Source of the DNA: Saposhnikovia divaricata
Taxonomy: Eukaryota > Streptophyta > Magnoliopsida > Apiales > Apiaceae
Length of the DNA stretch: 64,000 nt
Direction: 5' to 3'
Assembly (NCBI GenBank): GCA_036435485.1
Contig: CM071596.1
Location: 64,529,001 to 64,593,000 of the forward strand
Part shown: positions 33,516 through 44,917 of the stretch, piece by piece
Position numbering within the stretch: the stretch's first letter is position 1
Layout of the letters: each line of letters begins with the position of its first letter
Translations under genes and position numbers: made by a program
The notes under the pieces: generated by a model
Told to the model about the DNA's origin: nothing
Seen by the model: the letters and a program-made list of their open reading frames with translations, nothing else
Databases searched by the model: none

Positions 33516-34983
33516 AGTTCCAACAGATGGATGTATGGCCTTTAACTTTCACAATCATTATTTCTTTTGATATACTTTTCACTATCACTTGTGTTGTTGT
33601 CGGAGAAATCACAGGTGTATGACTCGTCCACTTCGGCGAATTATGATGAGGTGCATTTCAATTTTTGTCTTATTAGATAGAGTACATCTTTTGCAATTCG
33701 ATTGTGAGATACAGATTTTATAAAAACTAGCGCACAGTTTCTTTTATAATTTATAATTATATTAACTTTTTTTAATATTTATATATATAAGATTTTACAC
33801 GTTCAATTTAATATTTTTGTTCTATCTTGAATTATTAAAATTTTGATTTGAATGATTTTACAGCCCACATGAAATTAACAAAATAATCTTTAATTTAGTG
33901 TTGGTTTAACAATTATTTTTTAATTAAAACTACGCAGAAACAAAAAAAAGAAGAAATTGACGATTTTTTATGTTAAAAAATCTGTTCGATTTATGAAATC
34001 TACTTATATTTCGCTTTGATTATCAAAATACCATTCTTATTATTTGAAGATAGTTCTACTAACAATCAAATATAGTTTTAATAATGATTGTAAGAGTAAT
34101 TTTGTCCAAAATTTTGGTAGCGGGTAGTTTGGTTTTCTAGTACGAAATATTAAATAGATGAAAAACGATAGATCTAGCATAAAAAATATTTTATTTTTTA
34201 ACATGTAAACTAAAAAGTGTATTTATAATGAAATACGAAAAAGTGTATGTCAATAATTTAACTCATATAATTTGATTTTCTACTTTGAATAGGATTATCA
34301 ATGTAGGTCTTGCGCTGAACATGATTAATATAAAAATTCGTAATTTGGTCTTCTACATTGAATAGGATTATCAATGTAAGTCTTCTACACTGAATAGGAT
34401 TAATGTAAAATTCCTAATTATATTGCCTCTTGATAGTATGAGTGTTTTCATTTCTATAATACTTGCTAAATCATTAATAAATTAAAGATAATTTTGTGAG
34501 CTTCGCCTGAGCCGTAAAATTATTCAAATTTAATTTCTAGATCTCAAGATAGAGTCCAAATAGTAAATATGAATTTTTTTAATATTAATAAAATAAATAA
34601 AATTCAAATGTATCCGTTTATATATATCCTTTTCCTATTATAATTTTATTTTTAAAATTCAATTCTAATACAAACTTTTTTAATTATATCCTTTTTAGAT
34701 TATAATTTTCTTTTTAATATGATATAATCTTGATCGTCTATTTTTTAAAAATATTAGATTTGACGGTTGAGATTATTTTGGTAGTACAGCGACCAAACCA
34801 AAATTATGGATAAGATACCTCTTAAGCTTATTATATATAAGGATATAATTATTTTATTAGTTTGACCAGCTCTATTTGTAATTTCAGTTTTATTTTATTA
34901 GTTTGACTTATTATGACGAATTCTTCCTGATGTAATCTTGCTCTTTGTTTATACCAGCGAATAGAACAGAGATTTTGTAACAA
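33516..34983. other. AT-rich intergenic stretch
   Basis: No gene seen. At 34275-34400 there is an imperfect repeat around CATTGAATAGGATTATCAATG. Around 34860-34905 a segment (TAATTTCAGTTTTATTTTA) recurs in the same orientation at about 45528-45568. Confidence 0.6.
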
Positions 34984-35777
34984 TAGTTTCTTTCCGACAT
35001 TTAATCGTGTATCGTACCAATAAATTTATTACAATAATTTAAAATTTTTTTTTTGACGGAATTACAATAATTTAATTGGTCGATTGTTTAATTTACACAG
35101 TTGCATTTTTTGTCATTTTACTTATATGATTGTTCGAGTCCGATTCATTTTATTTTATTGACTATATAACTTTATGTTAGATATTGATTCAATTAGAGGT
35201 GACCAAACGAGCGGGTTGGCTCGGACCGCACGGGATCGGCTCGCCAAAAACTCGTCCAAAATTCGGCACGCCACGGACCGGTTCAAAACCCACACAACCC
35301 GTTATTTGATCCGGGCCGTTCACGAGTTAATATTTCAAGAACCGTAACCGGACCGGCACGACCCGTTAAAACGAACTTGTCCGGCACGCTCGTAGCTCGT
35401 TTCGGGCACGTAACGATATTATTTAACATATAAATTATTTAAATTATATAACTTTTTGTTTTATTTGATAAGATATTCCTTTATTATAAATATATGATAT
35501 TCCATATTTGTTTTAAATTGATATATCCAATATAATTATACTTATGAGTTATGAATAATAAAAATTTTGTATAACTAACATTAAAGAATAATTAAAAAAT
35601 AGTTTTCTTAGCTAATATTTAAAAAAATATAATAAATTAGCAAAAAAATGTAATAATAAAACGATTTTAAATGTTAAAAAAGCATTTCAAAAAAAAATTA
35701 AAAATTAAAAAGCGCATAGTGGCCCGGCACAGCCCGGCACACGAGTAACCCGGCACGCGACTAGGGTGCACGCGCCC

Positions 35778-35846
35778 AACGGCAATTTTCCTCAACGGTC
35801 GTCTGCTCAACGGCTATCAGGACAACGGCTATCAGGACAGCAACGG
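35778..35846 (+). promoter_or_regulatory. Five AACGG motifs upstream of the hAT TATA box
   Basis: AACGG occurs at 35778, 35794, 35809, 35824 and 35842, spaced 15-18 bp. Two lie in a 15-bp direct repeat (CAACGGCTATCAGGA). The motif is the core of the MSA element bound by three-repeat MYB proteins in G2/M promoters. The flanks match the full consensus only approximately. Confidence 0.5.
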
Positions 35847-35870
35847 CTATCTGATTCTCCTCTCCTCTCC

Positions 35871-35878
35871 TATAAATA
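35871..35878 (+). promoter_or_regulatory. TATA box of the hAT transposase gene
   Basis: TATAAATA lies 25 bp after the last AACGG and about 325 bp before the ATG. A 5' UTR intron follows. Confidence 0.7.
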
Positions 35879-36057
35879 TCATACCTCACCTCTTCTCTCT
35901 CACACCACACCACACGCTCTTTCTCGATTCTCCTCTCTGTTTCTACAAAGCAATTTTTAGCAAGTTCAGCAACTGTTTTTACTCTCTGTTTTTCTGTCAG
36001 CAACTGTTTCTATTTGTTTCCGGTAGCCGGCAACTTTGTAATTGTAACCACCTCACT

Positions 36058-36179
36058 GTAAGTAGTTGCTTTTATTGAATTTAATTTGTTTTCTACTTTT
36101 TGTATTTATTAACAACTATTTTTTATTTGTTTTCTTTATTGAATTAGCTTTTTAATTTGATGATTTTTTTTATTTGTAG
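36058..36179 (+). other. 5' UTR intron of the hAT transposase gene
   Basis: Donor GTAAGT at 36058 and acceptor TTTGTAG ending at 36179, after a T-rich tract. The ATG is 17 bases downstream. Confidence 0.65.
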
Positions 36180-37736
36180 AGTTATTAATAAAAAAAATGG
36201 AAGGAAGGGGCACTATATCATCTCAAGGTTCAACTCAAGCACCCTCCTCCTCCATGCCACCACCAACTGAAGCCGGTAAATTTTTTTTTTAATTTTTTAA
36301 TTTCATTTTTTTATAGTATTTGATTGGATTTCATTTTCTAATTTACTCGTTTTAAATTAACTCGTTTTAAATTTAATTGATTTATATTTTATTTTGTAGG
36401 TGCTACTTCTCGACATAATTCACATGTTTGGACTTATTTTTCGAGACAACCAACAAGCGATCCGAACAAATTTAAGGCATTTTGCTTACTTTGTATTCAA
36501 AATGGTCGACAACAAGCCCCTTTTATTCACTCTAAGGGGAGCGGTACGGGTACACTTGATCGGCACTTGGTTAAACATCATAATATATCTAAGGCAAGTC
36601 ACGAAAGTGGAGCGGCACACGAGGGTTCACAACAAACACAAATCGGTGGTTTCATGACTTCGTCTCCCGGTGGAGGTATGCCTTTTGCTTATAATAGAAA
36701 TAGAATGATCGAAAATTTTGCTAAATATGTTACATTAGACGAGTTACCTTTCTCCCACGGTGAGAGTCCGAATTTAGAGCACATGATGAAGAATTCGATA
36801 AATCCGGCATTTAGGAGAATTCCTAGGAACACACTTAAACGTCACACACAAAAACAATATTATAGTCAACGAGCACAATTAATTCAATATTTCGAAAATT
36901 TTGATGGTATGGTTTCTTTAACTAGTGATTGTTGGAGTTCGAGTCAAGGTGAGCCTTATATTTGTGTTACGGTTCATTGGATTGATGTTGATTACTTTTT
37001 ACAAAAACGAATTATTGCTTTTGATGTTATGGATGAGTCACACTCCGGTTATAACATAAAACAAAGAATTTTAGACACGATAAAGGAATTTAATTTGTAT
37101 CATAAAGTATTTACGATATCTTTAGATAATGCTGCTGCTAATAACAAATGTATGGATTATATTAGGACCGATATTCCTTTAGTTTTAGATGGAATATTTT
37201 TACACATTAGATGTTGTGCTCACATAATTAACTTGTCGGCCCAAAAGGGAATTTCACAACTAACTTGTTTATTAGAACCTATTAGGAAAGTAATTAAATA
37301 TCTACGTCTAGCGGGTACATATAGATCTAGGTACAAGAAATTGTGTAAAGATAATGGATAAAGGGCGAAAAAATGGGGTATCGATTGTCCTACTAGATGG
37401 GGTTCGACTCATAAATTATTACATGATGCAATTATATATAAGGATATTATCACCGAATTGTATAATGCCGATCCAAGTCACCAACACGAAGATTTACTTA
37501 TTACCGAATCGGATTGGGCGTTGGCAACTACGGTACGTGAAATACTTGATTGTTTTGCACATGCTACTAACGTTTTTTCTTATGTTTATGAACCAAATGT
37601 GCATCAAGTTATCATTGAATGTGTTCTTATTGTTACTACTTTATGTAATTATGAAGAAAGCCCCGAATTTAGTAGTGTTATTATGGATATGAAAGTTAAG
37701 TGGATCGAATATTTTACAGAATTTCCTTATGTTTAT

Positions 37737-39173
37737 TGACAAGGCTGTCGCATGCCTATCAAATAATAATATCTAACAAATCCTTTTAACTATGTAGTAG
37801 GGTAAGTCAGAGTCGATCCCACAGAGACAAACGTATCAATCACTAGTTGTTTCTGATTTAATTCGGCTAAGCAAGTAACACAATAAATATTGAGGATTTA
37901 TTAAACTAAACTTATACTAATTCGAATTGTGTTTATATTAATCAAATATTAAAAACATCCAGAATTAAGTATCCCCACTAGCATGAATTGATGCAATCGT
38001 GAATTTCCTCCCCAAATCAATCGTATATATTACTCAAAAGGAAAGATGCGCCCTAAAAATACCAATAACCTCTCTCGAGTATTAATAGCTTCTCTTAAAC
38101 TACAATCAATCCTATTCTCATGGTATCATGTAATTTAGAGACATTAATTACAGCACCCTAACTTCCTAACAATCCGTTCTACCTATTCTCATGGAGAAGT
38201 TCATGTCCTCATTGGATAAATCACAACCATCTAAATCCAACTCTCGTTGATAAATAGATAATGGTTCAAACAATAAACATAATCACGTCTGATTTGTAAT
38301 TGCTAATTAAAACAACTCAATAAGCAAGAGTAATTAAACAATCAAATTGGGGGAATTGGGAAAATCACACATCAATCATAACTAGGGTTTTACTTAACCC
38401 TAGATTAATTATCTACTCATACATAATTAAACTAATAAAACAAGAGATATAATATGAACACATAATATTATAAAGAATAGAGAAAAACCTTCAATCTTCA
38501 AAGAAAAGTGAAAAGCTATCTCCAATCTCTCTCTCCAAAAGATGTTTACAAAGTTCTAATGTGTGTATATGTTTTTTTTTTCGATCCCTAAATCAATCAC
38601 CTAGATGAGTTTTTATAGTGTTACAAGACTTAAGTAATTGCCTTAAATAAATAGGCCCAGCTAAAAGTAATTAGAATTATATTACAAATAGGAAAAAGGA
38701 TCAAAATTCTGCAGTAAAATTCCCGCACAGCCACGCACGGGCGCAGCTGCGCGAGGAAGGGCGCAACTGCGCGATATGAATTCTGCTCCCAGTGCTTGAA
38801 GGGCGCAGCTGCGCGGCTGAGAGGCGCAGCTGCGCGAACTGCTGTCTGTCGAGCACTCCTTGACAAAATAAAGGCTGCACTTCCGCGTTTTGTTGCCTGG
38901 TTCGTGTTGCGCTTTAGCATTATTGCGAACAATTTATTAAGCCTCAAATCTTTATCAACGATCCACAATTCCATCACTTCTTCTCACACATTCATAAAGT
39001 CATTGTTCGGAGCCAAAAACACCGTAAAATCGTTAAATCCCTTCAAACTTGGCAATACTTTATTTCCTGCGATAAACTCATCAAAAACTAATTAAATACT
39101 CACGATTATTCGCAAAAACACTATAAATGTGGGAACAAAATCCTCTAGAGTATATACAAAATACACTCTATCA
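37737..39173 (-). mobile_element. Solo LTR inside the hAT transposase (1437 bp)
   Basis: It has TG...CA ends (TGACAAGGCTGTCGCATG to CACTCTATCA) and duplication TTTAT at 37732-37736 and 39174-39178. Flanking transposase codons join cleanly around it. There is no internal retroelement sequence. The orientation (minus) is a guess. It contains four copies of a 12-bp GC palindrome at 38741-38835. Its ORFs are not gene-like. Confidence 0.88.
38741..38835. repeat. Four GCGCAGCTGCGC palindromes
   Basis: Exact 12-bp palindromes at 38741-38752, 38803-38814 and 38824-38835, plus a one-base variant at 38761-38772. They form a GC-rich island inside an otherwise AT-rich solo LTR. Confidence 0.92.
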
Positions 39174-41137
39174 TTTATGGTATTGCATGTCTACTTGATC
39201 CGGGTGTTAGAAAGGAAGGTTTAGAAAACATGTTAGAGCATTATTATCAATTATTAGGAGTTAAATATAATCATGAATTATATGTAACTAATTGTTTAGG
39301 CTTATTGTATCGTCTTATAGATTTGTATGCTCCTAAAACTCAAATTTCTAACCCACCTAAGAGTACTAGTAGTGTTAAAAGGTTTAGTAGTACAATTACA
39401 TCTATAATAAACAAAAAACAAAAATGTAGAATTGTCGAAACTTCTAAAGTTCCTTCTTCTGCTTCTAGCATGATTAGAGAATTTTTTTCTTATAGTTATG
39501 AATTAAATGATGATTTTGAAATACTAACATGGTGGAAGAGTCATGAGTCACAATTTCCGGTTTTAGCAAAAATTGCAAAGGACATTTTAGTAGTCCCTGC
39601 TTCTACAATTGCGTCCGAGTCCGCTTTTAGTGCCGGTAGACGAGTGTTAGACGAGAAGAGATCAAGTCTTGCACCAGACGTGGTAAAAATTTGTGTTTGC
39701 AAAAAGGATTGGGATCAAGCCGAAAAAAGACAACAAGGAAAGAAAGAAGATGACTCGGATGGAGAAGACTATCCATGGATGACAATGGATACTTCATCGG
39801 AATCGGGTCAAGAAGAATGATAAATTAAATAGTGTGTAGAATTTTTTATTTTTAGGATTTGTTTGCTTTGTAATTTTTTAAATATGTTTTAGAATTTGTT
39901 TGCTTTGTAATTTTTTAAATATGTTTGATGCGGTTTGTTCCGTTTTTTTAGAGAGGAGTCCTCTCACACCATTTGTAAAATATTTTTTTTATTAATAAAA
40001 TTTATATGAGGTACCGTCCTCTTTTATTCCAAAAAAAATTGTATAATTTGTGTTCAAAATATTGCAAATCTATTTTTATTATAATTTTTGTAATTTATGT
40101 GTTTATGTGTTGATGGCAAAAAAAATATGAGAGCGGCCAAAAAAAAAAGGAAAAAACAAAAAAAAAAATTAAAGCTCGGCACGGACAAATCGGCCCGCTC
40201 GGCCCGCCACATGCTTTTCAAAGTTCAAACACATTACACACGCGCCACTATACTATAAATCTGTAACTATTAAAAATGATAACAATTATAAAAACAGAGC
40301 AATCCGGCATGGCAAACCGTGAGCCCGCCAAACCCGTAACGCCCCAAACCCGTCCAACCCGTCCAGCTCGTTCAACCGGTAACTCGTGTGTCGTATACGA
40401 ATCAACTATTCTCAAACCGTAACCAACCCGGCACGGCCCATCTTTCTATGCGTGCCGTTCACGAGTTCGTCGTAAATGGAACCGGCCCGGTTTAAACCCG
40501 ACACGGCTCGCCCGGCCCGACCGTTTGGCCACATCTAGATTCAATTATCGTCAGTATCTATCCTAAAAGCTGATCAGGATCTGGAAGTTGGTGGTATTGA
40601 CTGAGATCTTTTAATCCGTATGTATATGATAGATTTTAAAGGATATCACAATCATCTCTAGAGATCGGCTTTTTCGTTAAACATGATTATCTTGTGGAGC
40701 CGCTCTTTTGTTAAATCGAACCCCAACTCTAATATATACTATGAGTACTTGTATAATATTTTTATTCATAAAAATCGAAACCTAAAAATTAAACAGAACA
40801 TATAATATCAATATCAATGTGTACTACTTAATACGATTTTTTCTAATGAGCCATCTTCTTGTTAAAGATGTCACGTTACCGTTTGTCCTCGTATTCTACT
40901 TTCAATAAAAAATTTAATCAAATATTTTCTTTATAAATTTGAACTCTTCTGAAATATATATTTAAATTCAAATACCTATTCTTTTTATAAAATAATTTTT
41001 AATTATTTATCTTTTCTACAAATTCAAATTATTCTTCTTCAAAAATTCGAATATACATATTCTTTAATTATATATATTACAAACACAATTTTTTAGCACA
41101 ATCAAATAAGATGGGATCCCAAATTGACATAAATGTA

Positions 41138-42003
41138 GGGTGATGATAATTGCACATCCCAAATTGATGGTTGCACACCCTTTTATTCTAGTTGACCATT
41201 ATATCCCTTTTGTTTCATTAAACTATTGTATGTACTCTCATTTTACAAATAAATTTGAATTAAATGGATTTTTTATATAAATTTTAGTTAAAAATTAATT
41301 ATAATATCAAAGAAAACTCACATTATTTCTTTAGTTCTGTAAGTTAAATATAAATAAATAAATTTTTATGATCATTTGTATTACCTAAATTTTTTTCCAA
41401 CATTACAATAAATGTGTTAAAATCAAACTATTGCACCATATTTTATTTACAACAAAACTACATATTTCCTGTATGTCATATTTCTTTGTTTCATGTTAAT
41501 TAAATAATACTTTTTTATTATTAACGTAATATCATTACCGCTTCTATTTATTCTCATTAGATTTTTAAGAAAATAAACTTTTTCATGTTTTACATTAATA
41601 ATGTTTATCATAATTTTAAATAATTATAACTGAAACAAAAATTATTTAATTCGTATATAACGTAAAGATGACGGATTTTAGAAATAAATCTTGTATTCAA
41701 CCTCCGAAAAGATGTATGTGTTATATTTAGCAAAATAAAATAAAATAAAAAGATGAATATATGATTATTCAAAATATAATATTATAATTTTATAATGTAA
41801 GAATATAAAAAAAATCAAGAAACAATCATGATACACTTACGGGACAATAGAGCAAATATAAAAAGTATACAAATTTATTTGATTGAATGCATGCTAATTG
41901 AATGGACATAATGGACAATATGAAATAAGATAAGGATAATTTGGTCAAATTAACATAAAAGGGTGTGCAACAATTAATTTAGGGTGTGTAAACATCAGCA
42001 CCC
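41138..42003. mobile_element. MITE with about 75-bp inverted repeats (866 bp)
   Basis: Ends GGGTGATGATAATTGCAC and (reverse complement) GGGTGCTGATGTTTACAC are imperfect inverted repeats of about 75 bp that share GTTGCACACCCTTTTAT. An 8-bp duplication TAAATGTA lies at 41130-41137 and 42004-42011. There is no coding capacity. The 8-bp duplication fits hAT, while the long inverted repeats recall Mutator-like elements, so the superfamily is open. Confidence 0.88.
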
Positions 42004-42192
42004 TAAATGTAACTAATTAAAGTCCAGACATATTTGTCACATCAGCTGCACGATTGTAGCCATGCCATCACATCGGCAATGCACAATGCCAACATAGACA
42101 AGACAAAACAAAGTCTGACTTACAAATTAAGTGAATATAAATATAACTGATTTTGTAACATTGACATTTTCTTGCCGCAATTTTTCAGGTAA

Positions 42193-43065
42193 TCAGGGCT
42201 TTCTCTTAGACGTCCACTCGACCTTCACTTTAACTACACCTTTACTAAAGCATATAATATCATCATCTTTTGTTTCATCGCTTTTAGCATCAAAAATCAC
42301 AATACTCTCAACCATTTTATCATTGACATCCTCGATTCCTTTAACATTGTCAGAAGCATTGAGGCTGAACTCTAGAATGAGTTTAGATTCCAACGGCACA
42401 GCTACAATATGTCGGGAAAACGGAATGACTATATCATGTCCTGTGCCCACTTTGATTTTCTCACCATGGTCCTTGAGAAAGATGAGGCTTGAATATGCAC
42501 GATCATCAATTGCGCTTGTCCTAGCAGCTATAACTCCATAAAGATAGAATGGATCAGAGTTATTAGTTATGGTAACACTCACATGAGCTTCCACCGCATT
42601 CTCAAATATAGCATAGAAAAGTGTGAGGTATCTGGTGCCATCTTCTGACAAGAGGTCTTCTTCTAGAGGAGTAGAAAGCATATCATGCCGACCAGGATAC
42701 TCAACAGTCACTTTTTCAAAGATGGCCCCAAACAAATCGATTTTAACCGAAAACCCATTCTTGGCGCAAATTGATGCTTTAGTAGGACCATTGGGTATAA
42801 TGTGATCCAAAGATCTTATTACTGGCTTACTTCTCAAATTTAGTTGCATGTCCTGGTCATCGTTGTAGTTTTCGAAGGTGTTGTCATCGTCTAGGCCCTT
42901 ATCATTGAATAAGTATTGATAACCATTTGCTTTATCCTTGCACACAATTGTGCCTCGCAATCTATCATCAGGGCCTTTCTCATATACTACCCTGTACACC
43001 TCTGCTAATTCCATAGACGCCTGGCCCTGAGGTCTCACCCGAGGAAAATCGTGCCCTAGTTCCAC
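42193..43065 (-). CDS. DUF6598-like protein (intact, single exon)
   Basis: A 290-residue ORF without introns, bounded by ATG 43065 (a second Met is 17 codons in) and a stop at 42193-42195. The pattern of short beta-strand-like blocks matches what I know of the DUF6598 family: VYRVVYEKGPDDRLRGTIVC, YQYLFN, SVKIDLFGAIFEKVTVEY, YLYGVIAARTSAIDD, IVIPFSRHIVAVPLESKLIL and a closing KVKVEWTSK. Those proteins are common in plants, function mostly unknown. In some of them the domain is joined to a ribosome-inactivating domain, but no such domain is here. No signal peptide or membrane segment is seen. A TATA box lies at 43131-43140. It is the only intact gene in 20 kb of transposon-rich DNA. Confidence 0.65.
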   Translation of the reverse strand: MELGHDFPRVRPQGQASMELAEVYRVVYEKGPDDRLRGTIVCKDKANGYQYLFNDKGLDDDNTFENYNDDQDMQLNLRSKPVIRSLDHIIPNGPTKASICAKNGFSVKIDLFGAIFEKVTVEYPGRHDMLSTPLEEDLLSEDGTRYLTLFYAIFENAVEAHVSVTITNNSDPFYLYGVIAARTSAIDDRAYSSLIFLKDHGEKIKVGTGHDIVIPFSRHIVAVPLESKLILEFSLNASDNVKGIEDVNDKMVESIVIFDAKSDETKDDDIICFSKGVVKVKVEWTSKRKP

Positions 43066-43130
43066 CCCTCTGTTTTTGCTGCTAGTCTATTTTCTTCCAA
43101 CCCGATACCCTTCTACCTACATGTTTCTAC

Positions 43131-43140
43131 TATTTATATA
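43131..43140 (-). promoter_or_regulatory. TATA box of the DUF6598-like gene
   Basis: TATATAAATA on the minus strand, about 65 bp upstream of the ATG, consistent with a short 5' UTR. Confidence 0.6.
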
Positions 43141-43964
43141 GAAGACTTGTCCGGCCACCTCAGTCCTCGTATAACGCATTACGCATTCAAAATAAAAAAA
43201 GGTTTATGAATCTAGGGGGAAAATTCAAAACATATTCAGATAACATATTTGAAATCAAAAAGATTTTTAGTCTACAGGGGAGAATGACGAATTGGATATT
43301 TTTTATGATTATTGTTTTATCATATTTGTTATTGACAATTTTATTTTATAAACATATAGTCTTAAATTAAAATTTTATTTTATTATTTTTTGTGATCATG
43401 ATTTATATGTTTAACCAAATACGCCCCTTTGATTAGGAGTGAATTAATTTTTCAATATTCATATAAGTTTTAATATATATAATACCTTGTTTTTGGTTTT
43501 AAATTTTTTTCTTTATTTCTCATTATTAAGAGGAAATTGTAAACTATTTTATAAACTAGTTGTTTGTCTAACCAAAGGAATTCTCTTTGGTTGGGTCTTT
43601 AGTATACTATTTGATTTTTAAAATAAACACATATACAATTAGTTATTATTATATCATATTTGTAATTGATAATTATTTATTTTATAAAAATAGAGTCTTA
43701 TAATACTATTTTTATTTTAATTTTTATTTTTATTATATTTTTTAGATCTTATTTACTTGTCTAACCAAAGGCATCCCTTTGGTTAGGAGTGAGCCACCTT
43801 TTTCAATTTCATTTAAGTTTTCATATATTTAATATTTAAAGTGCCATTTGTTGGCACTTGTTTCTTTTATTTAGTAATTTGCATATAATTACTTTTTTAA
43901 GTAATTTCAATTAATGATTTATTGACATCATTTATTTGTTGTGATTGCTTTGATAATCTTTCAG
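43141..43964. other. AT-rich stretch with two related repeats
   Basis: No gene seen. Segments near 43415-43490 and 43760-43835 share a pattern of AACCAAA...CCCTTTG(A/G)TTAGGAGTGA followed by similar AT-rich sequence. Around 43573-43593 is a short hairpin-like AACCAAAGGAATTCTCTTTG. Confidence 0.55.
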
Positions 43965-44441
43965 TCTATTGGGCGGGAAGAAGTGTAAAGAAAAGATGGA
44001 GTTGCTTTTTCTTGGGTGAGAAGGGGTGTTAAGAGGAGAAGGAGTGAAGCAGCATCTTGGGTGTGTAGTGGAAACAACAACAAGATCATGACATTCTGTT
44101 TAGAAATTATGTATATCGATGTATGGTTGTATTGAGTGGGACGCTCTTTTTCCCCCCTTGAATTTTTTCCCACAGGATTTTGCTCTTGCGGGATTTTTAA
44201 CGAGGCCTACTTATGTATGGAGTCTTCTTCTCTGATATGAGGTTTTATTGTCTAACTTCCGGAGGAATCTCTTTTTCATGTCAGTCGTAATTCAGGTTAC
44301 GGCCCATGGATTGGTTAAGCATACCTTTTGGATAGATGATAAACTTTTGTGGATGAAAGAATGTCTCATTTCCTTTCCTTCCTGGACTTTGTAATCTTTA
44401 TCTTTTAAATGAAATCGATTCATTTATGCAAAAAAAAAAAA
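43965..44441 (+). mobile_element. Possible 5'-truncated LINE tail
   Basis: The last bases resemble the 3' end of plant L1 elements: a run ending TGAAATCGATTCATTTATGC followed by 12 A. No reverse transcriptase is present. A 70-codon ORF on the minus strand here is not convincing. It could instead be the tail of another retroelement. Confidence 0.35.
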
Positions 44442-44690
44442 ATTGATCTCTAATTTAAATATTAAAAACTCAATTTCCTTTTTAATGTCCTAATTTTTTA
44501 ATTAAATAATTATAAAAGACAAGCATATAAAAATATATTTTATTAATATATAAATCCTACTTTGATAAATTAGAATATTTTCTACTTCCCATATGTTAAA
44601 GATTTATTTATTTATTAATATTTAAAATTTCTAAAATTTTAAATTTTAGAGAAATAAATTGAACTAAAACGTCACCTAACCTCCACGTAT

Positions 44691-44695
<5 letters not shown>

Positions 44696-44770
<75 letters not shown>
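44696..44770. repeat. 75-bp TA microsatellite
   Basis: Uninterrupted alternating TA ends exactly where the CACTA-type terminus begins. Confidence 0.97.
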
Positions 44771-44773
<3 letters not shown>

Positions 44774-44917
44774 TACTAGAAAAAGGGCTTATAGTGACGG
44801 AATTTTAAGCCTAAATCCGTCACAAATAGTCTACTTGTGACCGATTTCGTTCGTCACTTATAATCCTGTCTAAAGTTCAAGATTTTGTCACAAGCCCCGT
44901 TTTTTGTCACAAGCTAC
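44771..44917 (+). mobile_element. CACTA-type (En/Spm) left terminus
   Basis: CACTACTAGAAAAAGGGC is the standard CACTA end. Subterminal repeats of the type TGTGAC / GTCAC(A/T) follow. Related subterminal motifs recur at 45700-46080. I find no matching right end (CTAGTAGTG) up to 48 kb, so the element is incomplete or rearranged. Confidence 0.75.

Larger units (their letters stand above)
36197..39820 (+). pseudogene. hAT transposase (one stop, split by a solo LTR)
   Basis: Exon 1 is 36197-36275 and exon 2 starts at 36400 (intron GTAAAT...TTGTAG). The BED-type zinc finger shows SHVWTYF, FCLLC and LDRHLVKHH. The RNase H-like core follows (VSLTSDCWSSSQGEPYICV, FTISLDNAAANNKCMDYI, IRCCAHIINL). A TAA at 37359-37361 interrupts after CKDNG. 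Coding continues (CPTRWGSTHKLL) to 37736, is cut by the solo LTR, and resumes at 39179. The C-terminal dimerisation domain (WWKSHESQFPVLAKIAKDIL, ASTIASESAFSAGRRVLDEK) ends in an acidic tail with TGA at 39818-39820. About 680 residues originally, normal for plant hAT transposases. Confidence 0.92.
35194..40537 (+). mobile_element. hAT-superfamily DNA transposon (5344 bp)
   Basis: It has an 8-bp target duplication GATTCAAT (35186-35193, 40538-40545). Imperfect terminal inverted repeats begin TAGAGGTGACCAAACG (left) and TAGATGTGGCCAAACG (right, reverse complement). Many subterminal CCGGCAC copies near both ends are candidate transposase-binding sites. It holds a spliced transposase gene. A solo LTR (37737-39173) entered later. 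Without it the element is about 3.9 kb. It is unlikely to be autonomous now because the transposase is broken. Confidence 0.95.
34984..40854. repeat. Repeat X, interrupted by the hAT element
   Basis: Pieces 34984-35193 and 40538-40854 (about 0.53 kb with the hAT element and one duplication removed) form an inverted copy of 44918-45412. I cannot place X in a known family. A GGGGTTCGATTTAAC segment vaguely resembles a Pol III B box. Confidence 0.85.

Noticed and set aside
40538..40854. A tRNA-derived SINE
   Set aside because: One GGTTCGA-like segment resembles a B box, but no A box is at the right distance and no tail is visible.
42193..43065. A ribosome-inactivating toxin
   Set aside because: Only the DUF6598-like region is present. 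No ribosome-inactivating domain or its active-site pattern is visible.
43961..44173. 70-codon minus-strand ORF
   Set aside because: Low-complexity Leu-rich frame within a retroelement tail, with no start context or homology that I recognise.
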